The translations under genes and the position numbers were made by a program. 64,000 nucleotides of DNA from Gottfriedia acidiceleris. GTDB lineage: Bacteria; Bacillota; Bacilli; Bacillales; Bacillaceae_G. Below the pieces are notes generated by a model, which was not told where the DNA came from, did not search any database, and was given only the letters and a program-made list of their open reading frames with translations. Shown here piece by piece: positions 1 through 7,591 of this stretch (its first letter is position 1; every line of letters begins with the position of its first letter). Location: assembly GCF_023115465.1 (NCBI RefSeq), contig NZ_CP096034.1, forward strand, positions 2,480,001 to 2,544,000. The letters run 5' to 3'.

Positions 1-535
1 CAAAAGGAATATTACCAAAAAAGTATCCAATCGGCACAATTAGTCCAACCCAAAGTGTCGCCCCTAAAATGTTATATGGAATAAATTTTGAATAGTTCAT
101 TTCACCAATCCCTGCTACAAATGGTGCAAATGTTCTAACAACCGGAATAAACCTTGCTAATACAATAAATTTTGGACCTTTTTGTTTGAAAAAGTGTTCA
201 GTTTCAGCAATGTATTTTGCATTTATTTTTTTACTCCTACTTAATTTACTTCCGAATTTCTTACCTATAAAATAATTTAAAGAATCACCTAAACTAGCTG
301 CGATTATGAAAAGGATTAATAATCCAAAAAAGTTTAATAAATGTAAGGAAGCAAGTGCACCTGCTGTAAAAATTAATGAATCTCCTGGTAAAAATGGAGT
401 CACAACAAGTCCTGTTTCCAATAAAATAATGAAAAATAAGATGAAATAAGTTATCGCCCCATAGTTGTGCACAAAAGTTAATAAATGTTGATCTAAATGC
501 ATAATGAGATCAATTAAATTTTTAATAATCTCCAT
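1..535 (-). CDS. DedA family membrane protein (C-terminus cut by window edge)
   Basis: Partial gene that runs off the left end of the window; about 178 N-terminal residues are present. The start is ATG with a GGGAG site about 11 nt upstream. The visible protein has hydrophobic segments, the P-G-D-S motif near residues 43-46 (after TPFLP), and the later stretch R-F-I-P-V-V-R-T-F-A-P-F-V-A-G that marks the DedA/SNARE-associated family. Members are polytopic membrane proteins; several, such as UptA of Bacillus subtilis, move undecaprenyl phosphate across the membrane. The gene lies 27 nt downstream of the histidine kinase gene and is the last visible member of a four-gene leftward run that begins with a BcrC-like phosphatase, which fits a role in lipid carrier recycling. 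Family assignment is firm; the specific substrate is inferred. Confidence 0.88.
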   Translation of the reverse strand, partial: MEIIKNLIDLIMHLDQHLLTFVHNYGAITYFILFFIILLETGLVVTPFLPGDSLIFTAGALASLHLLNFFGLLILFIIAASLGDSLNYFIGKKFGSKLSRSKKINAKYIAETEHFFKQKGPKFIVLARFIPVVRTFAPFVAGIGEMNYSKFIPYNILGATLWVGLIVPIGYFFGNIPF

Positions 536-562
536 ATAATTCTAACTCTCCCAAAATTCTCT

Positions 563-1927
563 CTATATGTTTGTCTTAATTTGAAACAAATTCGAAATCG
601 GAATTTTAATTTTAAAACTGCTACCCTTACCGACTTCGCTATTAACAATAATTTCTCCATTTAAAGACTCTATAATCGATTTTGCGATCGATAACCCGAG
701 TCCCGTATTACCTTCATCTCTTGACCTATGCTCTTCGATTCGATAAAACCGATTAAATATTTTCTCTTGTAGCTCTTTTGCAATTCCAATACCTTTATCA
801 TTTATTTCATAATAGAAATAGTTTGCCTTTTTTTCTGATCTTACGTAGTAATTTAACGAAATGGAACAGTTCTCATTTGAGTATTTAATGGCATTATCAA
901 CAAAAATATTAATCAATTGTTTTAGACTTTCTTGATTTGTTTTAACTATAAATTTTTCTTCATTCAATAACTGTATTATTTGTTTTTTTTCTGAAGCTTT
1001 ATATTGCCATGCTTTTTGAATTTGTTCCGAAAAGACATCGATTCTAAATTCTTCAATATTAACTTTGGCGATTTGTTTATGGTCGAGTCTTGCTAGAAAC
1101 AGTAATTGATGAACAAGATTACGTGTATCACTTAATTCCTTTTTTAAATCAGATAAGGTTTCTTTACCGAAATCAGATAGACGATCTTGTTCAACGCTTA
1201 ATACATCAATACCAGCTTGTAGTACAGATAATGGTGTTCTTAGTTCGTGTGAAGCATTTTCCACAAATTCTTGTTGTTCTTTATAAGATGCAATTATTGG
1301 TTCCATTGCCTGATTAGTAATTTTCTTGCCGAAGTAGTATGCCATAAAACAAAAGATTATGGAGAGTAAAAATGAGATACTGATAAATTGCTTTATTAGA
1401 TAAATAACTGATGATAAATCTTTCCCACTATAGATTGTACCGAGGTAATGATTTGATGAATCATACACCTCTTCTGCTGCAATCATTAAATTAAGTTCTT
1501 CTTTATCATGAGGAGCAATTCGTTTAATCACAACTTTATTTTGATTAGGATTAATCTGTTTTAATACTTTTTCTATATCCTTTGTATACCCGGGTGATGT
1601 TTCATCATAGATTTCAAATCCGTTATTTTTATTTAAAAAATAATTAAAATAAACATTTTTACGTTTATGTTTCCTTGGAGTATTGTCAACATTTGGACCT
1701 AGAGATGCAGCATTCATTTTTACTTCTTTTATTTCTTCTTTTAGTACTGTAATTAGATCACTTTTTTGGTCTAAGTAAATGTAAAACGACAATACCATTC
1801 CTACTGAAATATTAAATAATATAATGAAAATCATTAAAATTCTAAGATTAAAAAATGTTAATCGTTTGCTAATTTGTTGAAATAATGAAATCTCATTTTT
1901 CGATTGTATATCCAACACCTCTAACAC
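563..1927 (-). CDS. sensor histidine kinase of a two-component system
   Basis: 454-residue membrane histidine kinase. Membrane segments lie at about residues 28-52 and 179-200 and enclose an extracytoplasmic sensor region of about 125 residues. The dimerisation/phosphoacceptor box SHELRTPLSVL places the phosphorylated histidine at 227, and the ATP-binding N (VDNAIKYS), G1 (NDKGIGIA) and G2 (GLGLSIA) boxes follow. Only a very short linker lies between the second membrane helix and the H box, so there is no clear HAMP domain. The chosen GTG start overlaps the end of the response regulator gene by 35 nt; its ribosome binding site is poor, so a start a few codons later is possible, but the overlap indicates translational coupling. 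The signal is unknown; flanking lipid-carrier genes suggest envelope stress. Confidence 0.93.
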   Translation of the reverse strand: MLEVLDIQSKNEISLFQQISKRLTFFNLRILMIFIILFNISVGMVLSFYIYLDQKSDLITVLKEEIKEVKMNAASLGPNVDNTPRKHKRKNVYFNYFLNKNNGFEIYDETSPGYTKDIEKVLKQINPNQNKVVIKRIAPHDKEELNLMIAAEEVYDSSNHYLGTIYSGKDLSSVIYLIKQFISISFLLSIIFCFMAYYFGKKITNQAMEPIIASYKEQQEFVENASHELRTPLSVLQAGIDVLSVEQDRLSDFGKETLSDLKKELSDTRNLVHQLLFLARLDHKQIAKVNIEEFRIDVFSEQIQKAWQYKASEKKQIIQLLNEEKFIVKTNQESLKQLINIFVDNAIKYSNENCSISLNYYVRSEKKANYFYYEINDKGIGIAKELQEKIFNRFYRIEEHRSRDEGNTGLGLSIAKSIIESLNGEIIVNSEVGKGSSFKIKIPISNLFQIKTNI

Positions 1928-2567
1928 TCTTTATATAAGTTTTCTGATTTGGCGGATCAATTTTTTTTCTTAGATTTTTCACATACGCTTCAACAGCATT
2001 ACTTGTTACTTCTGATTCAATTCCCCATACTCTTTCAAAAATAACTTCTCTAGTAAGCACAATCCCTCTATTTTTTACTAATAAATCAAATAATTGTAAT
2101 TCTCTTTGCGTTAAAATTATTTGATCATTGCCTCTACATAAACTAAAATTTGTCCGATTATATGTTAAGTCTTCAATCGTGATGATTTCATCTTGAAGTG
2201 GTGCAAAATTTCTTCGATTAAGTACTTTAATTCTTGCGGCAAGTTCACTAAAATCAAATGGTTTAATTAAATAGTCATCCGCTCCAGCTTCTAATCCTTC
2301 CACACGGTGGTTAATACTATCTCTCGCTGTTAACATTAAGATAGGTCCTTTAAAGCCATCACTTCTAAGCTTTTTGCATATTTCTAAACCACTAATTTCA
2401 GGTAACATCCAGTCCAAAATAAGTAAATCAAAATCATAGTGAGTAGCTAATTCCAATGCATGCTTCCCATTAGTAGTCCATTCGATTTGAAATGGAGTTT
2501 GTGTTTTTAGCAAATGGGTTGTCATTTTCCCTAATTTTTGATCGTCTTCAGCGAATAAAATTTTCAA
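1893..2567 (-). CDS. OmpR/PhoB-type response regulator
   Basis: 224-residue response regulator. The receiver domain (about 1-115) has the acidic pair at residues 8-9, the phosphoacceptor aspartate D52 in LLILDWMLP, and the conserved Lys in the LIKPF motif. The C-terminal winged-helix DNA-binding domain (about 128-222) ends with the typical SVRGVGYTIE. A TTG start is used, preceded by GAGGAG at suitable spacing. It overlaps the downstream kinase gene and lies 27 nt after the BcrC-like gene. Two 11-bp-spaced direct repeats in the promoter upstream of the phosphatase are a plausible binding site for this regulator, implying autoregulation. Confidence 0.94.
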   Translation of the reverse strand: MKILFAEDDQKLGKMTTHLLKTQTPFQIEWTTNGKHALELATHYDFDLLILDWMLPEISGLEICKKLRSDGFKGPILMLTARDSINHRVEGLEAGADDYLIKPFDFSELAARIKVLNRRNFAPLQDEIITIEDLTYNRTNFSLCRGNDQIILTQRELQLFDLLVKNRGIVLTREVIFERVWGIESEVTSNAVEAYVKNLRKKIDPPNQKTYIKSVRGVGYTIEK

Positions 2568-2594
2568 AAGATGTCTCCTCTATTAAGTTCTCAA

Positions 2595-3179
2595 TTAGGA
2601 ACTTAAATTCTTTTTCGTATTAAAAGATAACTTCTTTATTATTCTTTCGTAAATTCTTAATAATATTTTCATTAATGGTTCCGTTAATGAAGATGTTTTT
2701 AAAACAACAACTGCAACTACACCAGCCAAAATAAATGCACCTATTATATCAAATGGATAATGGACTCCAACAAAGATTCTTGAAATACCTACTAATATCG
2801 CCCAAACAAATGAAATCAAACCTAAACGATCTTTTCTAAACAATAAAATAAGCGCAGTAGAAAATACTAATGTCCCGTGATCACTTACAAAAGATGAATC
2901 TGATGAATGTGAAATCAGTTTCGTGACATGGTGATTAACGAATGGTCTTGCGTGGTAATAAAATTGATGGATAATAAAGTTACCACCTAGTGCTAAAATA
3001 AGTGTTAGTACAATATAAAAAGCTGTATACTTACGTTCGCTACCTTTTTGAACCCATAAATAACATAAAAGTGCTATTACGATTAAAATGGCAGATTTAG
3101 ATAAAAATATCATTACATTATCTAATGCAGGCCAAATGCCTGCAAAACTATTTATTAATTTAAATATTGAGTAGTTCAT
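2595..3179 (-). CDS. bcrC: BcrC-like PAP2 undecaprenyl-diphosphatase
   Basis: About 194 residues, with several membrane helices. PAP2 superfamily signatures are present: HARPF, the second motif VSDHGTLVFS (SDH in place of SGH, as in BcrC/YwoA proteins), and SRIFVGVHYPFDI with the catalytic His and Asp. Such enzymes dephosphorylate undecaprenyl pyrophosphate outside the membrane, recycle the carrier and raise bacitracin tolerance. The start is set by GGAGGAA seven bases before an ATG; an upstream ATG (3194) would place this site inside the gene and is disfavoured. It is the first gene of the phosphatase-regulator-kinase-DedA run and has its own promoter. The superfamily is certain; the BcrC role is likely, with other PAP2 lipid phosphatases as alternatives. 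Confidence 0.85.
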   Translation of the reverse strand: MNYSIFKLINSFAGIWPALDNVMIFLSKSAILIVIALLCYLWVQKGSERKYTAFYIVLTLILALGGNFIIHQFYYHARPFVNHHVTKLISHSSDSSFVSDHGTLVFSTALILLFRKDRLGLISFVWAILVGISRIFVGVHYPFDIIGAFILAGVVAVVVLKTSSLTEPLMKILLRIYERIIKKLSFNTKKNLSS

Positions 3180-3208
3180 TAAAATTTCCTCCATTTTTTT
3201 GATCGAAA

Positions 3209-3245
3209 ATTATTATATAAAAGTTTTATGAAAAATTGATGAAAA
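3209..3245 (-). promoter_or_regulatory. promoter with two 11-bp-spaced direct repeats before the bcrC-like operon
   Basis: A TATAAT -10 reads leftward at 3217-3212. The -35 position (3240-3235) is a poor match (ATCAAT) and is flanked by two copies of TTTTCAT (plus-strand ATGAAAA at 3228-3234 and 3239-3245) spaced exactly 11 bp start to start. A weak -35 with 11-bp direct repeats is the usual layout of promoters activated by OmpR-type regulators. That the co-encoded regulator binds here is inferred. Confidence 0.55.
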
Positions 3246-3270
3246 TTTAGTTGGGATTTTCTATTACAAA

Positions 3271-3302
3271 TAAAAAAAGACCTATTGAAGAATAGATCTT
3301 TT
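3271..3302 (-). terminator. Rho-independent terminator of the serine hydrolase gene
   Basis: A stem of AAAAGATCTATT against AATAGGTCTTTT (one G-T type mismatch) with a CTTC loop, followed on the minus strand by a T-rich tail. It lies 37 nt after the stop of the hydrolase gene and separates it from the bcrC-like operon. Confidence 0.8.
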
Positions 3303-3338
3303 AATTGAAATAAAAAATTGCAATTTTTTAATATTTCA

Positions 3339-4490
3339 TTACATCTGTTTTAATAAACGTTCTTCAATAACATGTTTATAAATAACTTCTGCTAATTCTT
3401 TCTCTACTTCAAATCTTGAATCTGCAGATAAATCGAAATGACTTCCGTTTAAAATAAAAATCATGCCAAATTGTTTTTCTTCATGCCAATATAAATTGCT
3501 GATTAATCCGTATGCTTCACCCGCATGCCCAATCATTTCTTTGTAACCCGGTAAGAAGTCGTGGCTAATATGAAAACCAAGTCCCATTTTACTAAAGAAG
3601 TGATTATTTCCTTCTCTAGACCATTGAATTGATGTCATTAATTTTGACGTTTGTTGTTCAAGAATTTGTTGTCCATTTAAACTCCCATTTAACATATGTG
3701 CCCGTAAAAATTTACTTAATTCAAGTGCGGATGTCCTTAGTCCGCCTTGAGGTTCAAATAACCCTCCATGATTACCGATGATGTATTGATCCCAATGAGT
3801 ATTCGAATATCCAGTCTGCTTAACATCATCAATTGATACTTTATATTCGTTTGTATTTTTATTTTTTTCATATATGTTTGCTAGTTCATGGCTTTTATTA
3901 AAGTTAGAATATGAAAAAGCTACATCCTTCATTTCTAGAGGTTCAAAAATATTTTGTTTGATATATTGGTCGAATCTTAAATTAGTGACTTTTTCAATAA
4001 TAGCACCGCAAATGATCGCACCAATATTTGAATACATCCACTGATCACCTGGTTTCCAATCCCCCCATATCTCTTTCGTGAAATACATTCCATTTTCATC
4101 TAATAATTCTATAAGTTGTAAAGAAAAATTTGAATGTCCATCTTTAATGTACTTAGCATAAACACTATTTGAAGCATCGTCTGAGTTAAGTGAAGATGTA
4201 TGAGTTAAAATTTGTCTCAACGTAATATAAGAATGAGGGAATTTAGGATTTCTTACTTTAAAACCTAAATAATGACTAATATCTTCATTTAAATCGATTA
4301 GATTTCTTTCGACTAATTGCATAATTGCTGTAGCAGTAAAAAGTTTTGAAATAGAAGCAATTCGAAACATCGTATTTTCTGTAACTAATTCTTTTGTTTC
4401 TAAATTACGATAACCATAAGCCTCAGACCAAATCAGTTTATCTTTTATTACCGCAGCAGCTTGACATCCGACAATATTAAATTTGTCCAT
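3339..4490 (-). CDS. beta-lactamase-fold serine hydrolase (class C / DD-peptidase-like)
   Basis: 383 residues with the three active-site motifs of the serine beta-lactamase-like family in order: S46-I-S-K49, Y153-S-N155 and H322-A-G324. No signal peptide is visible at the chosen ATG, so the protein may be cytosolic, unlike true beta-lactamases. Members include esterases, D-aminopeptidases and penicillin-binding-protein-like hydrolases; the substrate cannot be told from sequence. The ribosome binding site (AAAAGAAA) is weak and the frame stays open a short way upstream, so the start is slightly uncertain. The gene stands alone, with its own terminator. Confidence 0.88.
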   Translation of the reverse strand: MDKFNIVGCQAAAVIKDKLIWSEAYGYRNLETKELVTENTMFRIASISKLFTATAIMQLVERNLIDLNEDISHYLGFKVRNPKFPHSYITLRQILTHTSSLNSDDASNSVYAKYIKDGHSNFSLQLIELLDENGMYFTKEIWGDWKPGDQWMYSNIGAIICGAIIEKVTNLRFDQYIKQNIFEPLEMKDVAFSYSNFNKSHELANIYEKNKNTNEYKVSIDDVKQTGYSNTHWDQYIIGNHGGLFEPQGGLRTSALELSKFLRAHMLNGSLNGQQILEQQTSKLMTSIQWSREGNNHFFSKMGLGFHISHDFLPGYKEMIGHAGEAYGLISNLYWHEEKQFGMIFILNGSHFDLSADSRFEVEKELAEVIYKHVIEERLLKQM

Positions 4491-4721
4491 TATTAATTCA
4501 ATTTCTTTTGATACAATTTTATTTTTATGTTGTTTAGTTTTGTTTTGAATATTAACCTCTCCAATCTGTAAATTTCAAGTGAATTTTATGAAAAGTACTA
4601 TAAATTTTTTATGTAAAAAAATTTTTTAAATGAAGCGTTTACAAAGTTATTTTAATATTGTAATAGTCCCTACCTGTTGCTAAAATGAATCATAGAAAAT
4701 GCAATTAAGGGGATAGAATGG

Positions 4722-5348
4722 ATGATTTTGATCGAGGTTTTTGTTTATGCAGGGATTATAGCTGCTAGCATTTCTGGTACTTTGGTTGGTATTCAAAAGA
4801 AATTAGACTTATTTGGTGTTGTTTTTTTAGCAGCTTGTACTGCGCTTGGCGGAGGGTTAATTCGTGATATTATTTTAGGTCAAACGGTACCGAATGCTTT
4901 CGCAAAACCTCAATACTTTATCGTAAGTACAGTCGTTTCAATTGTAACCTGGTTATTTTATCAACGAACAATGCAGTTCCAATCAACTTTAATCATTACT
5001 GATGCAATTGGTCTAGGGGTTTTTACTGCTGTTGGTTCATATTCGGCAATTGATCACGGTTTAAAAGGTTCTTTTTTAATTATTTCGATGGGGTTAATTA
5101 CTGGAATTGGTGGTGGAATTATGCGAGATGTATTCGCAAGAGAAATTCCATTTGTATTCCGAAAAGAAATTTATGCAATTGCAGCAATTATTGGCTCTAT
5201 AACAATTTTGTTTACACATGGTGAATTTACTAAACTGCAATCTTTGTATATTTGTTTTCTAATTACAACAGCAATTCGAATGATCGCTGTTCGATACAAA
5301 GTAAACTTTCCTATTAGAAATGTAAATGATAAATCGTTTTTACTTTAA
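4722..5348 (+). CDS. TRIC-type (UPF0126) cation channel family membrane protein
   Basis: 208 residues, about seven membrane helices in two homologous halves. Each half carries the family's GGG-x-x-RD signature (GGGLIRDIILG near residue 42 and GGGIMRDVFARE near 129). Prokaryotic relatives of trimeric intracellular cation channels have this double GGGxxRD pattern and conduct monovalent cations; the physiological role in bacteria is poorly known. AAGGGG lies about 10 nt before the ATG; a second ATG five bases upstream is in another frame. Monocistronic, followed by two hairpins. Confidence 0.9.
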   Translation: MILIEVFVYAGIIAASISGTLVGIQKKLDLFGVVFLAACTALGGGLIRDIILGQTVPNAFAKPQYFIVSTVVSIVTWLFYQRTMQFQSTLIITDAIGLGVFTAVGSYSAIDHGLKGSFLIISMGLITGIGGGIMRDVFAREIPFVFRKEIYAIAAIIGSITILFTHGEFTKLQSLYICFLITTAIRMIAVRYKVNFPIRNVNDKSFLL

Positions 5349-5410
5349 GCTTAACAAAAGTGTTAAGCTATTTTTAATGGTCCTAACCAATATTTGATTA
5401 GGACCATTTT
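5346..5410 (+). terminator. two consecutive rightward hairpins after the TRIC gene
   Basis: First hairpin: AGCTTAACA (5348-5356) pairs with TGTTAAGCT (5361-5369) and is followed by ATTTTT. Second: ATGGTCCTAA (5378-5386 and flank) pairs with TTAGGACCAT (5398-5407), followed by TTTT. Both have T tails only on the plus strand, so they terminate the rightward gene and shield the convergent reductase gene. Confidence 0.75.
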
Positions 5411-5412
5411 CA

Positions 5413-5964
5413 TTACTTAGAAACACTATTTGATTCTATGTATTCTTTATATAAAATTTCTTTTTGTACATATTCTTTTAATTCATCAATTACTTCAGCT
5501 ACTTTTGCAAAAGCTTCAGGCTTCACAACTGTATCATTTTCAAAATCAACTGGATCTAAAACTAGTTGTTTTGGTAATGCATTTCCATATACACCACGAA
5601 TTACAGTTCTCATACTATTTAAAGCGTTTATACCACCTTTTCCACCACCAGCTACTGCTAATAATGAAATTGGCTTTTTCTTAAATGGCTCAGAGCCTAA
5701 TAGTTCAACTAGATTTTTTAAAGCTCCACTCATTGCATTATTGTACTCTGGCGTACAAATAACGATTCCATCAGCTTTCACTAATAATTCTCTAATTGCC
5801 TTAACTGCTTCTATTTCTTTTTGTTCAGCTTCCCCGTTATAAAGAGGAACTTGCTCAAATGCTAAATCTAAATTTGTAAATTTATTAGAGTCTGCGATTT
5901 GTTTTGCTAAGAATCTAGTTCGACCATTTGCTCTAGGTGAACCATTTACTACTACAATATTCAT
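5413..5964 (-). CDS. NADPH-dependent FMN reductase (flavodoxin-fold quinone/azo reductase)
   Basis: 183 residues with the flavodoxin-like fold of the NADPH-dependent FMN reductase family: the phosphate-binding loop GSPRANGRT at residues 8-16, the TPEYNNAMSGALKN segment that contacts the flavin, and AGGGKGG later. Such cytosolic enzymes reduce free FMN, quinones, azo dyes or chromate using NADPH. A strong GAGGGG site lies eight bases before the ATG. The gene is monocistronic; its promoter carries a perfect 7-bp-arm palindrome suggestive of control by a small redox- or quinone-responsive repressor, which fits a detoxification role. The exact substrate is unknown. Confidence 0.9.
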   Translation of the reverse strand: MNIVVVNGSPRANGRTRFLAKQIADSNKFTNLDLAFEQVPLYNGEAEQKEIEAVKAIRELLVKADGIVICTPEYNNAMSGALKNLVELLGSEPFKKKPISLLAVAGGGKGGINALNSMRTVIRGVYGNALPKQLVLDPVDFENDTVVKPEAFAKVAEVIDELKEYVQKEILYKEYIESNSVSK

Positions 5965-6366
5965 TTAAATTCCCCTCACTACTTAAAATAATTGTCGCTT
6001 AATTGACAATTTTTTACTAATAATTCTTTTAAACTACAAATTATAGTATAAATGAAATCTATTTATTTGCCTATTACTTTAAACTGAATTTAATGAAAAC
6101 TTCGATTTTAAAACGCTTAAAAGGTGTGGGATTTATTATGAACTTCTTATGGGTAAGGAAATCTCGTCTTCTTGTCATTTTACTTCCTCATATACACCCT
6201 ATAATTTAGTAAATAGCACTTCTCCTTAAATTTTTCTTACTCAGGAATACCCCAAGAGTAAGGTATTTCCTTATCCAAGATTTATTCAATTGATATAACA
6301 CTAAAGTTTAGTATATACTTATTTGACAGAATATTGAAATTACATATGAAATGGGTGTGATACATA
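5965..6366. other. intergenic region between FMN reductase and EamA transporter
   Basis: Besides the reductase promoter it holds a short rightward reading frame at 6138-6209 (23 codons, AAAAGGTGTGGG upstream) and an AATACC/GGTATT hairpin at about 6247-6268. A GGTAAGGAAAT segment near 6153 is nearly complementary to ATTTCCTTATCC near 6266, so a transcript could fold into a long-range structure. I recognise no known riboswitch here. Confidence 0.3.
5990..6039 (-). promoter_or_regulatory. promoter and operator-like palindrome for the FMN reductase
   Basis: Leftward promoter: TTGTAG (6039-6034), a 17-bp spacer, TAAAAA (6016-6011). Abutting the -10 is a palindrome with perfect 7-bp arms, AATTGTC-N8-GACAATT (5990-6011), placed to cover the transcription start. 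The position suggests a repressor operator of the MarR/HxlR type; the repressor is not encoded nearby. Confidence 0.5.
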
Positions 6367-7281
6367 TTGGAGAATAAGGCGGTAAATAAAAAGGCGACAA
6401 TTAGTATCATTATTGCAATGGCTACTTTTGGCACTGTAGGTTTCGTCGCTCCTAAAACAGGCCTAAAAGCCATTGATTTAGTTTTTATAAGATGTGTTTT
6501 TGCAAGTATTTTTTTATTTTCTGTTTGGTATTTTTCAGGGTTAGCTAAAAAAGAAATATTTAATAAAAAAGATATAACTCTTTCATTATTTAGTGGGATC
6601 CTTTTAGTTTTGAATTGGGTATTTTTATTTAAATCATTTGAAAATTTATCAGTTACAATTTCAGTTTCAATTTATTACTTAGCTCCCGTTATTTTATTCT
6701 TATTAGGTAGTATAATTTATAAGGAAAAAATTACAGTTATTCCTTTACTTGGAGTATTAAGTAGTTTTATCGGCTCAATTCTTTTATCCGGAATTAATTC
6801 CGATTTTACACTTGATAAATTCCTTTCATCTGGTGTTATTTGGGCATTTCTTGCGGCAATCTTTTATGGATTATTAATGATTGTGAATAAAGGGATTACA
6901 CAAACAAGTTCATATTTTACGACTTTACTTCAGACAACATTAGGTTTCCTACTTTTAATTCCTTTTGTTAAATTTGATTCTTTTCAAAACTTGCATTTAG
7001 AAAACTGGAGTTTTATTTTGATTATTGGATTTGTTCATACAGGCATTATTTATGCATTATTCTTTGGTAATATTCGATTTTTACCTTCTAATATGATAGC
7101 TGTGTTAACATTTTTAGATCCTGCAGTAGCCATTGTGTTAGATACAGTCATAACAGGATTTAAACCAACACCAACCCAAGTAGTTGGAATTTTTATGACA
7201 TTTTTAGGTATCGCTTTAATACTGCTACTGAATTCACCGAAGAAAGTTTCGCAAAATTCAAATGAAAAAATTGCAAATTAA
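6367..7281 (+). CDS. EamA/DMT-superfamily transporter
   Basis: 304 residues with ten predicted membrane helices in two EamA repeats (about 10-145 and 155-295), each ending in helices rich in Gly and Leu. Drug/metabolite transporters of this type export amino acids, metabolites or drugs; the substrate is not predictable. The start is TTG, with GGGTGTG about ten bases upstream; no better start exists nearby because the first membrane helix begins within the first dozen residues. The gene is monocistronic, and the promoter of the antitoxin RNA candidate begins 33 nt after its stop. Confidence 0.88.
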   Translation: MENKAVNKKATISIIIAMATFGTVGFVAPKTGLKAIDLVFIRCVFASIFLFSVWYFSGLAKKEIFNKKDITLSLFSGILLVLNWVFLFKSFENLSVTISVSIYYLAPVILFLLGSIIYKEKITVIPLLGVLSSFIGSILLSGINSDFTLDKFLSSGVIWAFLAAIFYGLLMIVNKGITQTSSYFTTLLQTTLGFLLLIPFVKFDSFQNLHLENWSFILIIGFVHTGIIYALFFGNIRFLPSNMIAVLTFLDPAVAIVLDTVITGFKPTPTQVVGIFMTFLGIALILLLNSPKKVSQNSNEKIAN

Positions 7282-7314
7282 CGATTCATTCAGTTAAAAA
7301 GAACTTTAACTTCA

Positions 7315-7343
7315 TTGTCAAACTATACTAAAAGGACTATAAT
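7315..7343 (+). promoter_or_regulatory. strong sigma-A promoter of the candidate antitoxin RNA
   Basis: TTGTCA (7315-7320), a 17-bp spacer, and a perfect TATAAT (7338-7343). No open reading frame with a ribosome binding site follows before the terminator at about 7485, so the product is most likely a non-coding RNA. Confidence 0.75.
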
Positions 7344-7349
7344 GAAGTC

Positions 7350-7485
7350 ATAAAGAATATACTAAAAAGGGATGTGCTGCGAACACACCCCTTCCGAGTA
7401 GTAATTGGTAAAGTTGCTTTCCTCGGATCCAGTGAAAAAATAATCACCACAACCATTTCGAGGGGTAGGGTGGTTATTTTTTTTT
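7350..7485 (+). ncRNA. candidate antisense RNA antitoxin of a type I toxin-antitoxin pair
   Basis: About 135 nt, from the perfect sigma-A promoter to a hairpin followed by nine Ts. The first part can fold into a GGG-A-TGTG / CACACCCC hairpin, and a second CCGAG...CTCGG stem follows. The 3' end runs opposite the last codons and the terminator of the small toxin gene on the other strand, so about 50 nt of the two RNAs are complementary. This convergent 3'-overlap is the arrangement of the Bacillus txpA/RatA and bsrG/SR4 pairs. The ends are inferred, not measured. Confidence 0.6.
7433..7485. terminator. bidirectional terminator shared by toxin mRNA and antisense RNA
   Basis: One long hairpin (AATAACCACC against GGTGATTATT, one mismatch) with T runs on both sides: nine Ts at 7477-7485 on the plus strand, and TTTTTT at about 7438-7433 on the minus strand. 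It ends both convergent transcripts. Confidence 0.7.
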
Positions 7486-7581
7486 GCTAATAGAAATGAT
7501 AATACCGATTATGCTTAAGATTACAGTTGCAGTTATTCCAACACATTGAATAATTAAATTTGCAATCTCATAACCAGTCAC
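7474..7581 (-). CDS. type I toxin-like small hydrophobic peptide (holin-like toxin family)
   Basis: 35 residues. It begins M(V)-T-G-Y-E, is followed by one hydrophobic membrane-spanning segment rich in Ile, and ends S-K-K-K. The M-T-x-Y-E start and Lys-rich end match the TxpA/BsrG-type putative holin-like toxins of Bacillus, which insert in the membrane. The start is GTG, set by an unusually strong AAGGGAGGTGA site seven bases upstream, which is itself part of an 8-bp hairpin. The nine As encoding the final lysines are the T run of the antisense RNA terminator on the other strand. An extended -10 (TGG-TAAAAT, 7646-7638) can drive it. The family call rests on features and layout, not on a search. 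Confidence 0.65.
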   Translation of the reverse strand: MTGYEIANLIIQCVGITATVILSIIGIIISISKKK

Positions 7582-7591
7582 ATTCTCACCT

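Noticed and set aside
1090-1317. Rightward reading frame inside the histidine kinase gene
   Set aside because: It is antisense to a well-supported gene, has no ribosome binding site and encodes no recognisable protein.
5430-5842. Two overlapping rightward frames opposite the FMN reductase
   Set aside because: Shadows of the reductase gene in other frames; low-complexity products.
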